Positions 8,693-16,973 of a stretch of 64,000 nt of DNA are shown here, piece after piece. Every line of letters begins with the position of its first letter. Within the stretch, counting starts at the first letter, position 1. Source of the DNA: Amycolatopsis xylanica (GTDB lineage: Bacteria; Actinomycetota; Actinomycetes; Mycobacteriales; Pseudonocardiaceae); the NCBI RefSeq assembly GCF_900107045.1, contig NZ_FNON01000002.1:1116001-1180000 (forward strand), written 5' to 3'. Position numbers and translations under genes: made by a program. The notes beneath the pieces are model-generated. The model was not told where the DNA came from. It worked only from the letters and a program-made list of their open reading frames with translations, and ran no database searches.

Positions 8693-8709
8693 TTTACCAA
8701 ACTGGTGAA
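8693..8709. promoter_or_regulatory. Candidate XRE operator 2 (TTTACC-N5-GGTGAA)
   Basis: Same dyad, spacing and flanking bases as 8556-8572 with one half-site mismatch (TTTACC). It lies 24 bp upstream of the small membrane protein ATG and downstream of its candidate promoter, where a bound repressor would block transcription. Confidence 0.55.
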
Positions 8710-8732
8710 CTTTGAAGGCAGAGGGGCGCGCC

Positions 8733-9017
8733 ATGAACCTGTCAGCTTCGCAAGCCGAAATGTCGACACAGTCGCTCGGGTCAGGGTTGCTGACCGGCCT
8801 GGTGGTCGCGCTGGTGGTCATCGCGCTCGTGCTGGCGCGGATCATGCGGCATGTCCTCGACCTGGTGAAGCCGATCGTCGCGCCGCTGCTCTCCACGGTG
8901 GGCGTGCTGATGCTGGCCACCGTGGTGCTGGCCATCACCGTCTTCTCCTCGGGTGAGGCCGCACCGCCACCGCCGGTCCAGAATCCGCCCGCGCCGGTCA
9001 TCGCCGCGGTCAAATAG
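8733..9017 (+). CDS. Small membrane protein of unknown function
   Basis: 94 residues with two predicted membrane helices (LLTGLVVALVVIALVLARI and LLSTVGVLMLATVVLAITVF) joined by a short loop, and a Pro-rich tail. ATG 8733 is preferred over an upstream TTG because GAGGGG lies six bases before it. It is divergent from the XRE-glycosyltransferase-acyltransferase-P450 operon, shares its regulatory gap and is followed at once by a strong terminator. I do not recognise the family. Confidence 0.75.
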   Translation: MNLSASQAEMSTQSLGSGLLTGLVVALVVIALVLARIMRHVLDLVKPIVAPLLSTVGVLMLATVVLAITVFSSGEAAPPPPVQNPPAPVIAAVK

Positions 9018-9018
9018 A

Positions 9019-9055
9019 AACGGCGGGCACCCAGGGGTGCCCGCCGTTCGGCTTT
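9019..9055. terminator. Bidirectional terminator between convergent genes
   Basis: A 14-bp perfect stem AACGGCGGGCACCC / GGGTGCCCGCCGTT with a two-base loop, followed by a T-run (CTTTTG). It serves the small membrane gene and the converging FKBP gene. Confidence 0.85.
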
Positions 9056-9063
9056 TGTCGGAG

Positions 9064-9438
9064 CTAGTTCACGCCCACCAGGTCCACGACGAAGACCAGC
9101 GTCTCGCCGGGCTTGATGACGCCGCCCGCGCCACGGTCGCCGTAGGCCAGGTGCGGCGGGATGACCAGCTTGCGCCTGCCGCCGACCTTCATGCCGTCGA
9201 CGCCCTGGTCCCAGCCGGGGATGACCTGGCCGCTGCCGAGGCCGAAGTTCAGCGGTTCGCCACGGCTCCACGAGGAGTCGAACTCCTCGCCGGTGGAGAA
9301 GGAGACGCCGACGTAGTGCACCGAGACGGCGTTGCCCGCCTTGGCTTCCTGACCGTCGCCGACCGTGATGTCGGTGGTTTCGAGCGCCGCGGGCGGGTTG
9401 CCTTCGGGGCGGTCCACGATGGGCTTTTCCAAACTCAT
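9064..9438 (-). CDS. FKBP-type peptidyl-prolyl cis-trans isomerase
   Basis: Single-domain cytoplasmic FKBP of 124 residues that catalyses prolyl isomerisation. Family signatures are VHYVGVSFSTGEEFDSSW, GSGQVIPGWDQGVDGMKVGG, RKLVIPPHLAYGDRG and ETLVFVVDLVGV, including the Trp at the floor of the active site. No signal peptide. ATG 9438 is chosen; an upstream GTG (9447) adds three residues. The ubiquitous actinobacterial gene has this length. Confidence 0.95.
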   Translation of the reverse strand: MSLEKPIVDRPEGNPPAALETTDITVGDGQEAKAGNAVSVHYVGVSFSTGEEFDSSWSRGEPLNFGLGSGQVIPGWDQGVDGMKVGGRRKLVIPPHLAYGDRGAGGVIKPGETLVFVVDLVGVN

Positions 9439-9581
9439 GCCGAACACCGTACCGAGCGTTCATCGATCCTGCTCACGACCACGGGCTACTCCATAGGTGC
9501 ATAGCGAAGATGAAAAGTCTTCACAATTGGCGGCCGGTTAACTAACGTGCGCTGCGTCACGTCTGCGAAGGAGCAACTGGC

Positions 9582-12500
9582 ATGCCTGGTCGCATGAAAA
9601 TCCTCGTCGCGCTCAGTGCGCTGACGGCCGCCTCAGTCATCACGACCACTCCCCAAGCCACCGCCGCGCCACTGATCGCACCCAATGACTACTGCCTGGG
9701 GCAGTGCAACGACATCGTGCCGCCCGGCGAGAACGGCAACGCCACGCTCGCCGACATCCTCGCCCACAAGGCGTTCGGCACCCGCCCGGCGCACGCGTCG
9801 GACCAGCTGCCGAAGTACGCCGGGCTCGCCGATGGCTACAAGACCCTCACCACGTCGACGATCAGCAAGTTCTTCAACGACTCGTCGTTCGGTGTGCCCG
9901 CGGACCAGGTGGAGAGCACGACCAAACCACGCGCGGACGTGACGATCACCCGCGACAAGGCGACCGGGGTGCCGCACATCGTCGGCACCACCCGCGCGGG
10001 CACGACCTTCGGCGCCGGCTTCGCGGCGGCGCAGGACCGGCTGTGGCTGATGGACGTGATGCGCCACGTCGGACGCGGCCAGGTGACGCCGTTCGCCGGC
10101 GGCGCCCCGTCCAACCGGTCGCTGGAGCAGTCCTTCTTCTCGTCGGCCCCGTACACCGAGGCCGAGCTGCTCGATCAGATCAACAAGGTCGCGGCGAGCG
10201 GTCCGCGTGGCGCGCAGGCGCTCGCCGACGCGAAGTCCTACATCGAGGGCGTCAACAAGTACATCACCGACTCGCACGCTGGCCGGTACTTCCCTGGTGA
10301 GTACGTGCTGACCGGGCACGTCGACTCCATCACCAACGTCGGCACGATCGACCCGTTCACGCTGACCGACCTGGTCGTGCTCGCGTCCGTGGTCGGCGCG
10401 CAGTTCGGCGCCGGTGGCGGCGGCGAGGTCCAGCAGGCCGTCGCGAAGATGGCGCTGCAAGAGAAGTACGGCCTCGAGCAGGGCGAGAAGGTGTGGCAAA
10501 GCCTGCGCTCCGAGGACGACCCCGAGACCGTCAAGACCGTGCACGACGGCCAGACGTTCCCGTACGGCAAGACGCCCGCGAACCCGCAGGGCCTCGCCAT
10601 GCCGGACAAGGGCACGGTCACCGGGCAGCAGCTGGTGTTCGACCCGACCGAGTCCGCCGTGGCGCCCGCGACCGAACGCGTCGCCGCGCCCAAGGAGCTC
10701 GAACCGGCTCGCGGCATGTACGACAACGGCGTGCTGCCCGCGAACCTGCTGACCGAGAAGCACGGCATGTCGAACGCGCTGGTCGTGTCCGGCTCGAAGA
10801 CCGCCAGCGGGCACCCGGTGGCCGTGTTCGGCCCGCAGACCGGGTACTTCGCGCCGCAGCTGCTCATGCTGCAGGAGCTGCAGGGACCTGGCATCAGCGC
10901 ACGCGGCGCCTCGTTCGCGGGCATCAGCTTCTACGTGCTGCTCGGCCGCGGCCAGGACTACTCGTGGAGCGCGACCAGCGCGGGGCAGGACATCACCGAC
11001 ACCTACGCGCTCGAGCTCTGCGACCCGAGCGGCAAGCCCGCGACGAAGGAGTCCAACTACTACCGGTTCAAGGGCCAGTGCCTGCCGATGGACACCATCG
11101 AGCGCAAGAACGCGTGGAAGCCGTCCGTCGCCGACTCGACGGCCGCCGGTTCGTACACGCTGCGCAGCTACCGGACCAAGTACGGCCCGGTGACCAGCAG
11201 GGCGCTGGTCGGCGGCAAGCCGGTCGCGTACACCTCGCTGCGCTCGACGTTCTTCCACGAGGTCGACTCGATCGTCGGCTTCCAGGAGTTCAACGATCCC
11301 GACTTCGTCCACGGCGCCAAGGACTTCCAGCGTGCCGCGCAGGACGTCAACTACACGTTCAACTGGTTCTACGCCGACTCGAAGGACGTCGCGTACTACA
11401 ACTCCGGCAGCAACCCGGTCCGTCAGTCCACTGTGGACCCGAGCATGCCGGTCAAGGCGGACGCCGGTTTCGACTGGCAGGGCTGGGATCCCAACGGCAA
11501 CAAGGCGACCTACACGCCGCCATCGCAGCACCCGCAGTCGATCAACCAGGACTACTACGTCAGCTGGAACAACGCGCAGGCCAACGGTTACGCGGCAGGC
11601 GGCGCCGACAAGTCGTCCGTGCACCGCGCCGACCTGCTCGACGTGCGGGTCAAGCAGCTGATCTCCAGCGGCACCAAGGTGACCAGGGTCAACCTGACCC
11701 AGGCCATGGAGGAGGCCGCGCTGACCGACCTGCGTGCGGAGAAGGTGCTGCCGCAGCTCCTGCGGGTCATCGACAAGGCGCCGGTCACCGGCCCGGCCGC
11801 GGACGCCGTCGCGAAGCTGAAGGCGTGGCTCGCCGCCGGCGCCAAGCGTGCGGAGACCACGCCGGGCAGCAAGACGTACGCGTACGCCGACGCGATCCGG
11901 ATCATCGACGCGTGGTGGCCGCTGCTGGTCGCCGCCGAGTTCAAGCCGGGCATGGGCGACGCCGCGTACAAGGCGATGACCGACGTGCTCCAGATCAACC
12001 AGAGCCCGTCCGGCTGGCAGAACGAGGAGCCTGGCCAGCACCACGGCCAGCCGCACCAGGGTTCGGCGTACCAGTCCGGCTGGTGGGGTTACGTGCACAA
12101 GGACATCCGCTCGATCCTCGGCGACCCGGTCGCCGGACCGCTCGGCGCGAAGTACTGCGGCGGCGGGGATGTCACGGCCTGCCGTCAGGTGCTGCTCGAC
12201 TCACTGGCCGCGGCCGCCGCGCAGCCCGCGACCACGGTCTACCCGGCCGACGGCATCTGCTCGGCAGGCGACCAGTGGTGCCTCGACTCACTGGCGCACA
12301 CCGCGTTGGGTGGCATCACGCACGACAAGATCAGCACCCAGAACCGTCCGACCTTCCAGCAGGTCGTCGAGTTCCCGTCCGCTCGTGGCGTCGCCGTGTC
12401 CAACACGGCGGCCAACAAGGTGGCGAGCGCGACCAGCTATGAGAAGGGCTGGTTCAACCTGCCGCCCGCCAACGCCGTCGACGAGAACCAGTCGACGCGC

Positions 12501-12791
12501 TGGGCCAGCGACTGGAGCGACCAGCAGTCACTGACGGTCGACCTGGGTTCGGCGCAGCCGGTCTCCCGCGTCATCATGCGCTGGGAGGCCGCCTACGGCA
12601 GGGCTTACAAGATCCAGCTCTCCGACGACGGCCAGAACTGGCGGGACGCCGCGTCCATAGTGGACGGTGATGGTGGCGTCGACAATGTCAGCTTCGCGAC
12701 TTCGACCGCCAGGTATGTCCGGATGGCCGGAGTCCAGCGGGGCACCAACCACGGTTACTCGCTCTACGACTTCGAGGTGTATTCGCACTAG
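9582..12791 (+). CDS. Secreted penicillin-acylase-family Ntn hydrolase with C-terminal F5/8 type C domain
   Basis: 1069 residues. It has an N-terminal Sec signal (KILVALSALTAASVITTTPQATAA), then an acylase alpha region (DVTITRDKATGVPHIVGTT, FAAAQDRLWLMDVMRH). The beta-chain start is KHGMSNALVVSGSKT, with Ser397 as the expected autocatalytic nucleophile, followed by VAVFGPQTGYFAPQ. Residues about 945-1069 form a discoidin/CBM32-like domain (VDENQSTRWASDWSD, VDLGSAQPVSRVIMRWE, ARYVRMAG). The family cleaves amides such as penicillins, acyl-homoserine lactones or lipopeptides; substrate unknown. The start has GAAGGAG nine bases upstream. The carbohydrate- or surface-binding tail suggests it stays near cell surfaces. 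Confidence 0.92.
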   Translation: MPGRMKILVALSALTAASVITTTPQATAAPLIAPNDYCLGQCNDIVPPGENGNATLADILAHKAFGTRPAHASDQLPKYAGLADGYKTLTTSTISKFFNDSSFGVPADQVESTTKPRADVTITRDKATGVPHIVGTTRAGTTFGAGFAAAQDRLWLMDVMRHVGRGQVTPFAGGAPSNRSLEQSFFSSAPYTEAELLDQINKVAASGPRGAQALADAKSYIEGVNKYITDSHAGRYFPGEYVLTGHVDSITNVGTIDPFTLTDLVVLASVVGAQFGAGGGGEVQQAVAKMALQEKYGLEQGEKVWQSLRSEDDPETVKTVHDGQTFPYGKTPANPQGLAMPDKGTVTGQQLVFDPTESAVAPATERVAAPKELEPARGMYDNGVLPANLLTEKHGMSNALVVSGSKTASGHPVAVFGPQTGYFAPQLLMLQELQGPGISARGASFAGISFYVLLGRGQDYSWSATSAGQDITDTYALELCDPSGKPATKESNYYRFKGQCLPMDTIERKNAWKPSVADSTAAGSYTLRSYRTKYGPVTSRALVGGKPVAYTSLRSTFFHEVDSIVGFQEFNDPDFVHGAKDFQRAAQDVNYTFNWFYADSKDVAYYNSGSNPVRQSTVDPSMPVKADAGFDWQGWDPNGNKATYTPPSQHPQSINQDYYVSWNNAQANGYAAGGADKSSVHRADLLDVRVKQLISSGTKVTRVNLTQAMEEAALTDLRAEKVLPQLLRVIDKAPVTGPAADAVAKLKAWLAAGAKRAETTPGSKTYAYADAIRIIDAWWPLLVAAEFKPGMGDAAYKAMTDVLQINQSPSGWQNEEPGQHHGQPHQGSAYQSGWWGYVHKDIRSILGDPVAGPLGAKYCGGGDVTACRQVLLDSLAAAAAQPATTVYPADGICSAGDQWCLDSLAHTALGGITHDKISTQNRPTFQQVVEFPSARGVAVSNTAANKVASATSYEKGWFNLPPANAVDENQSTRWASDWSDQQSLTVDLGSAQPVSRVIMRWEAAYGRAYKIQLSDDGQNWRDAASIVDGDGGVDNVSFATSTARYVRMAGVQRGTNHGYSLYDFEVYSH

Positions 12792-12810
12792 CCGTGGCAC
12801 GATCCCGGGC

Positions 12811-13161
12811 ATGATTACCGGTGCCCACGTGATCCTGTACAGCAACGACGCCGACGCCGACCGCGCGTTCATCCGTGACGTGCTCGGCTACCCGCACATC
12901 GACGCGGGTGGGGGCTGGCTGATCTTCAAGCTCCCGCCCGCCGAGGTGGCGGTCCATCCCGCCGAGGGCGAAGGACGGCACGAGCTCTACCTGATGTGCG
13001 ACGACGTGCACGGCACGGTCGCCGAGCTGACGGACAAGGGCGTCGAGTTCGCCCAGCCGGTCACCGATCAGGGCTGGGGTCTGCTGTGCACCATCCGCCT
13101 GCCGGGTGGCGGCGACCTCGGCCTCTACGAACCCCGCCACCCCAAGGCGTACGAGCTCTAG
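12811..13161 (+). CDS. VOC (glyoxalase/bleomycin resistance) superfamily protein
   Basis: 116-residue single-VOC-domain protein (AHVILYSNDADADRAFIRDVLGYPHIDAGGGWLIFKLP, ELYLMCDDVHGTVAEL, GDLGLYEPRHP). The beta-alpha-beta-beta-beta modules usually bind a metal or a small molecule; the reaction cannot be told. The ATG is 19 bp after the acylase stop, so it may share its transcript. Its stop overlaps that of the converging hydrolase in CTAG. Confidence 0.85.
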   Translation: MITGAHVILYSNDADADRAFIRDVLGYPHIDAGGGWLIFKLPPAEVAVHPAEGEGRHELYLMCDDVHGTVAELTDKGVEFAQPVTDQGWGLLCTIRLPGGGDLGLYEPRHPKAYEL

Positions 13162-13865
13162 CCGAGCGCGGCGAGCACCTTGTCGAACGCCAGCTCGACG
13201 GCCTTGCGCGACTCGTCGGTGTGATCGAGCAGATCGAACGAATGCTGCCCGTTCGGCACGTCGACGATCTCCAGATTCGCGCCGGCCGCTTCGACGAAGG
13301 CCGCCACGCCCGCCGCGATCTCGGGCCGTTCCAGACCGACCCTGACCAGCACGATCGGCAGGGTCGACTCGCCGACCGCCTCGACCGGCCGGAACCGCGG
13401 TTCGATCTCCCAGCCGGGAAAGGTGGCCAGCAGCGGATAATTCGCCGCGACACAGCGCAGCCAGCCGTGCCCCGCCCGCAGCCATTCGGCGCTGAGCAGC
13501 CCACCACCGGAGAAGAACCAGACGGCGATCCGGTTCGGGTCCACCCGAGGATCGGCGCGAACCAGTTCGACCGCGGCGGCCACGTCCTCGGCGGCCGTGG
13601 GGTAGGCGTCGAAGGCGTGCAGCCGGTGATCGACCACGGCGGCGACAACGCCCTTGGCGGCCGAAAGCGACCCGTAGCCACGGAAAACCGGCCAGTCACG
13701 CGGCGTCGGCCGCTGCTCGGGCGCGACCGGCCCGCCGTGCACGAACACGATCGCGGGCCGGGGCCCGTCCGCGTCGGGCAGGTACAGATCGACGGCGCCG
13801 TGCCGTTCGGGCTCAGTGGGTTCGACCTCGATCACGAACGGCTTCAAGACGTCTTCGAACGGCAT
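13158..13865 (-). CDS. Alpha/beta-hydrolase fold enzyme (dienelactone-hydrolase/BAAT-like)
   Basis: 235 residues with an oxyanion-hole HGGP, a nucleophile elbow in VWFFSGGGLLSAEW (F-S-G-G in place of strict GxSxG), and a C-terminal catalytic His in PNGQHSFD. The order and spacing fit the alpha/beta hydrolase fold. No signal peptide, so cytoplasmic. It ends in a 4-bp CTAG overlap with the VOC gene and stands alone on its strand. Substrate unknown. Confidence 0.83.
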   Translation of the reverse strand: MPFEDVLKPFVIEVEPTEPERHGAVDLYLPDADGPRPAIVFVHGGPVAPEQRPTPRDWPVFRGYGSLSAAKGVVAAVVDHRLHAFDAYPTAAEDVAAAVELVRADPRVDPNRIAVWFFSGGGLLSAEWLRAGHGWLRCVAANYPLLATFPGWEIEPRFRPVEAVGESTLPIVLVRVGLERPEIAAGVAAFVEAAGANLEIVDVPNGQHSFDLLDHTDESRKAVELAFDKVLAALG

Positions 13866-13964
13866 GTTTTCAGCCTACGGATTTCAGTGAGAGGCCGTGC
13901 CCGGTTCCGGCAACGTGAGACTTGACTCCCTGCTGACCAGCGGTTCGGCGGTTACCGTGATCGA

Positions 13965-14999
13965 GTGGATTCCGAATGGTCAGCTCGTACCCGCGCCGTG
14001 GCCGCCGGCCGTCCCCACGGCCCCGGTGAGCCGCTGAACACCCCGATCGTGCCCGCCAGCACCTTCGAAGCAGGCGGCGACCGCAACTACTCCCGCGAGA
14101 ACGGCACTCCCACCTGGGAGGCGCTGGAGCAGGTGATCGGCGATCTCGAAGGCGGCCACGCCACCGCGTTCGCCTCGGGCATCGCCACGCTCGCCGCGAT
14201 CATCGACATCACCCCGGTCGGCGCGAAGGTCGCCGTGCCGACGTTCAGCTACGCGGGATCGCGCGGCCTGCTCGCGCACGCCCACCGGACCGGACGCCTG
14301 GTCGTCACCGAGCTGCCGCCGGACGAGACCGACGCGTGGACCGGCTCGGACGCGGACCTGCTCTGGCTGGAGTCGCCGACCAACCCGACCCTCGACGTGA
14401 TGGACCTCAAGGCCATCGCGGCCGCCACCAGCGGCCGGGTCGTCGTCGACAACACCTTCGCGACCCCGCTCGGCCAGCAGCCGCTCAGCATCGGCGCGGA
14501 CATCGTCGTGCACAGCGCGACCAAGCTGATCGGCGGCCACAGCGACCTGCTCCTCGGCCTCACCATCGCCGCGGAGCCGGCGCTGGCCAAGGAACTCCGC
14601 GACGCCCGCACCCGCAACGGCGCGACCCCGGGCGCACTGGAGGCTTACCTCGCGCTTCGCGGCCTGCGCACTTTGCCGGTCCGCCTGGCCGAGCAGACCC
14701 GCACGGCCGCGACCCTCGCCGAACGCCTTGCCGCGCACCCGGCCGTCACCAAGGTCCGCTACCCGGGCGAGGGCATGATGATCGCCTTCGAACTGCCCGA
14801 CGCCGAATCCGCCGACGCGGTGACCGCCCGCTTGCGCCTGATCCGCCGCGCGACCAGCCTCGGCGGCGTCGAAAGCGTGGTCGAACGGCGTGCTTGGCTC
14901 GCGGGTGACGCACATGTCCCAGCCGGTCTGCTGAGGTTCAGCGTCGGCCTCGAAGACCCCGAGGACCTCTGGCGAGACCTGGCATCCGCCTTGGGATGA
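13965..14999 (+). CDS. Cys/Met-metabolism PLP-dependent enzyme (cystathionine gamma-lyase/synthase family)
   Basis: 344-residue fold-type I PLP enzyme. Visible are the substrate/PLP segment NYSRENGTPTWEALE, DNTFATPLGQQPLSIGADIVVHSATKLIGGHSD with the Schiff-base Lys in SATK, and the C-terminal GGVESVVERRAW and GLLRFSVGLEDPEDLWRDL. It is shorter than the usual 380-400 residues, mainly in the region before the C-terminal domain. The GTG 13965 start lacks a clear ribosome site. It could be a lyase, gamma-synthase or O-acetylhomoserine enzyme; the sequence does not decide. Confidence 0.88.
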   Translation: MDSEWSARTRAVAAGRPHGPGEPLNTPIVPASTFEAGGDRNYSRENGTPTWEALEQVIGDLEGGHATAFASGIATLAAIIDITPVGAKVAVPTFSYAGSRGLLAHAHRTGRLVVTELPPDETDAWTGSDADLLWLESPTNPTLDVMDLKAIAAATSGRVVVDNTFATPLGQQPLSIGADIVVHSATKLIGGHSDLLLGLTIAAEPALAKELRDARTRNGATPGALEAYLALRGLRTLPVRLAEQTRTAATLAERLAAHPAVTKVRYPGEGMMIAFELPDAESADAVTARLRLIRRATSLGGVESVVERRAWLAGDAHVPAGLLRFSVGLEDPEDLWRDLASALG

Positions 15000-15010
15000 C
15001 CTGGCTCAAA

Positions 15011-15060
15011 GGGTCGTGAGTGCTTAGGCCGGTTAGAACCGGCCGCGCCACTCACGACCC
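15011..15060. repeat. Palindromic dispersed repeat, copy 1 (GGGTCGTGAG family)
   Basis: 24-bp arms GGGTCGTGAGTG..GGCCGGTT and AACCGGCC..CACTCACGACCC around an AG apex, mismatched over four central bases. It lies between two convergent genes and may end both. A second copy with the same outer and apex sequence is at 62161-62211. Confidence 0.75.
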
Positions 15061-15073
15061 CCAGCGAGCACGC

Positions 15074-16120
15074 CTAACCGACGCCAGTGCCCGGATACGG
15101 GAACCCGCGCGGTGCTTCGGCATCGATGTCGACCCAACGCCGCATCCCCGCGTCACAAGCCGCGTAACCCCAGTTGATCAGCCGCTCCTGCACGGCCTTG
15201 GGCATCTTCGTCAGCCGGGTGGCGGTCTCGGCGAGCGCCTGGGTCTTCGCCACGGGCGCGGCCAGCGCGTCGGACAGCTCGAAGTTCGAGATGTCGCTGT
15301 AGCTGCCCCAGTAAGTCCCGCCCATCTCTTTGTCCACATAGGACTTCAGCAGCGCGCCGGTGCGCAGCTCTCGGACCTGGTTGTCCACGATGTCCAGCAC
15401 CCGCAACAGCTGCCCCGGCCAGCTGCGCTTCGGCTGGCCCGTGCGGGTCATCCGCTTGCCCGCGTCGCTGACCAGCACGGTCGCGTGCTGGTCTTCGACG
15501 GGGTCGAGGCCCAGGTTGTCGTAGACGCCCGCGTCGCTGAGCACGATCTCGCCGCTTCGGTCATCGCGAGGATCCGGGACGAGCACGGGGGACAGGAACG
15601 GCGGGAAGGCCGACGACGCCGCGACGGCGGTCGCGAGCGGGACCTGGCCGTACGGGCCGGGCTGGCGGAAGAACCACCAGAGCGCGCCGTCCTGCAGGTT
15701 CGTCGCGGTGAACACGAAACGCGGGCCGCTCGGGTCGAGCTGCTCGAGGCGGCGGTCGCCGAACAGGTGCTTGGCGTAGGCGGCGGCGAGTTCCTCACCG
15801 ACGCTGCGACCGGGTTTCAGCATCCCGCGCAGCACGATCGGGATGTCGAGGCGCTTTCCGGCGAGCCTGCGCAGTGGCGCCACGACCTCGTCGTGGAAGT
15901 TGGCCGCGACACCGCCGCTGAACCGGAGCTTCGGCCACGCGTGCGCGAGGGTTCCCGCGGCGATCGAGCCGCCGGAAACGCTGGACACGCAACAGAGCTT
16001 GGGCAGCCAGCCGAGTTCGTTGAGCCGCCAGAGCGCGCCCGTGTGGAACAGCATGGCGCGGTAGCCGCCGCCTGACAGCGCCAGGCCGACGCCTTCGCGT
16101 TTGTTCTCCCCCTGAGACAT
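15074..16120 (-). CDS. Patatin-like phospholipase
   Basis: 348-residue lipid acyl hydrolase with a Ser-Asp dyad. It has the oxyanion loop LALSGGGYRAMLFHTGAL, nucleophile in SVSGGSIAAG and catalytic Asp in LSDAGVYDNLGLDP. There is no signal peptide, so it is probably cytoplasmic or peripheral to the membrane. ATG 16120. It converges on the PLP enzyme gene across a palindromic repeat and lies 23 bp after the GntR gene on the same strand, so they could be cotranscribed. Confidence 0.92.
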   Translation of the reverse strand: MSQGENKREGVGLALSGGGYRAMLFHTGALWRLNELGWLPKLCCVSSVSGGSIAAGTLAHAWPKLRFSGGVAANFHDEVVAPLRRLAGKRLDIPIVLRGMLKPGRSVGEELAAAYAKHLFGDRRLEQLDPSGPRFVFTATNLQDGALWWFFRQPGPYGQVPLATAVAASSAFPPFLSPVLVPDPRDDRSGEIVLSDAGVYDNLGLDPVEDQHATVLVSDAGKRMTRTGQPKRSWPGQLLRVLDIVDNQVRELRTGALLKSYVDKEMGGTYWGSYSDISNFELSDALAAPVAKTQALAETATRLTKMPKAVQERLINWGYAACDAGMRRWVDIDAEAPRGFPYPGTGVG

Positions 16121-16143
16121 GGCATCAGGCTAGGAGGGTGGGC

Positions 16144-16902
16144 TCAGCCCAGGTCTTCCCTTTCGAGCAGCGCTTCGAGCAGACCTCGCTCGCCTTCCGG
16201 GACATACTCCGCGTAGTTGTCGTATAGAGCCTGTTTCGCCAGGCGTGCGGCGCGGGCGCCGTCGCCGTCGCGGATCGCGTCGAGCACTTCGGCGTGGTGG
16301 GTGATCCAGGTATGCATCAGCTCCGTCCGGTCCCTGGCCTTCTCCAGCCGGTCTTCGATCAGCTCGAGGAAGACGTTGTGCACCGCCTCGCCGCTGAACA
16401 CGAGCAGCGCGTTGCCCGTGGCCTTCGCGATCATCTCGTGGAAGAGGATGTCGGCGAGGCTGTACGTCGCGTAGCTCTCCTCGGCGCCTCGTCGCATCGC
16501 GTCGAGCGCTTTCTCCAGGTCGCGAAGGTGCTCTTCGGTGCGCAGGCGTGCGGCCAGCAGATGCGCGGAGCCGTCGAGGACCATCCGGAACTGCAGCAGC
16601 TCGGCGAGGCCGAGGTGATCCGCGCGCGCCAGCCGGTGCATGGACTTCTTGAGCGCCGCGGGCGACGCCGCGAGGATCTCCGGACCACGCGGGTCACCGG
16701 GCTTGGAGCGGACGAGATCACCTGCCTGCAGCACCCGCAAGGCTTCCCGCACCGTGGACCGGCTGACGCCGAACTGGGTCATCAGATCGCGCTCGCTCGG
16801 CAGCCGCTCGCCCGCCTTCAAACGGCCGCTGACCACGGCTTCTTCGATCTGCTCGACCACGCGCTCGTAGGCACGCACCGGTGCGACGCGCTCGAACTCC
16901 AT
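16144..16902 (-). CDS. GntR/FadR-family transcriptional regulator
   Basis: 252 residues. The winged helix at about 1-75 contains LPSERDLMTQFGVSRSTVREALRVL, and a helical FCD ligand-binding domain follows (FRMVLDGSAHLLAARL, DILFHEMIAKATGN, THHAEVLDAIRDGD). It is divergent from the peptide-ABC/amidase operon. The 13-bp perfect palindrome at 16940-16952 in the gap matches the FadR-type TGGTCNGACCA site. It probably represses the operon until a small carboxylate or amide ligand appears (inference). Confidence 0.94.
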   Translation of the reverse strand: MEFERVAPVRAYERVVEQIEEAVVSGRLKAGERLPSERDLMTQFGVSRSTVREALRVLQAGDLVRSKPGDPRGPEILAASPAALKKSMHRLARADHLGLAELLQFRMVLDGSAHLLAARLRTEEHLRDLEKALDAMRRGAEESYATYSLADILFHEMIAKATGNALLVFSGEAVHNVFLELIEDRLEKARDRTELMHTWITHHAEVLDAIRDGDGARAARLAKQALYDNYAEYVPEGERGLLEALLEREDLG

Positions 16903-16939
16903 CTGTGCATCCTTGACTCGGGGCCGTGTTTCTGGGTTA

Positions 16940-16952
16940 CTGGTCTGACCAG
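16940..16952. promoter_or_regulatory. GntR (FadR-type) operator
   Basis: CTGGTCTGACCAG, a perfect palindrome centred on T, located 22 bp before the transporter ATG and 38 bp from the gntR start. It fits the TNGTNNNACNA consensus of the FadR subfamily. Confidence 0.8.
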
Positions 16953-16973
16953 CATACCGCCGGAGGAGGGACC

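Noticed and set aside
9633..12098. An 821-codon open frame antisense to the penicillin-acylase-like gene
   Set aside because: Composition is Arg/Val/Gly/Leu-rich third-position shadow, with no family match; the sense frame has a signal peptide, catalytic and discoidin motifs.
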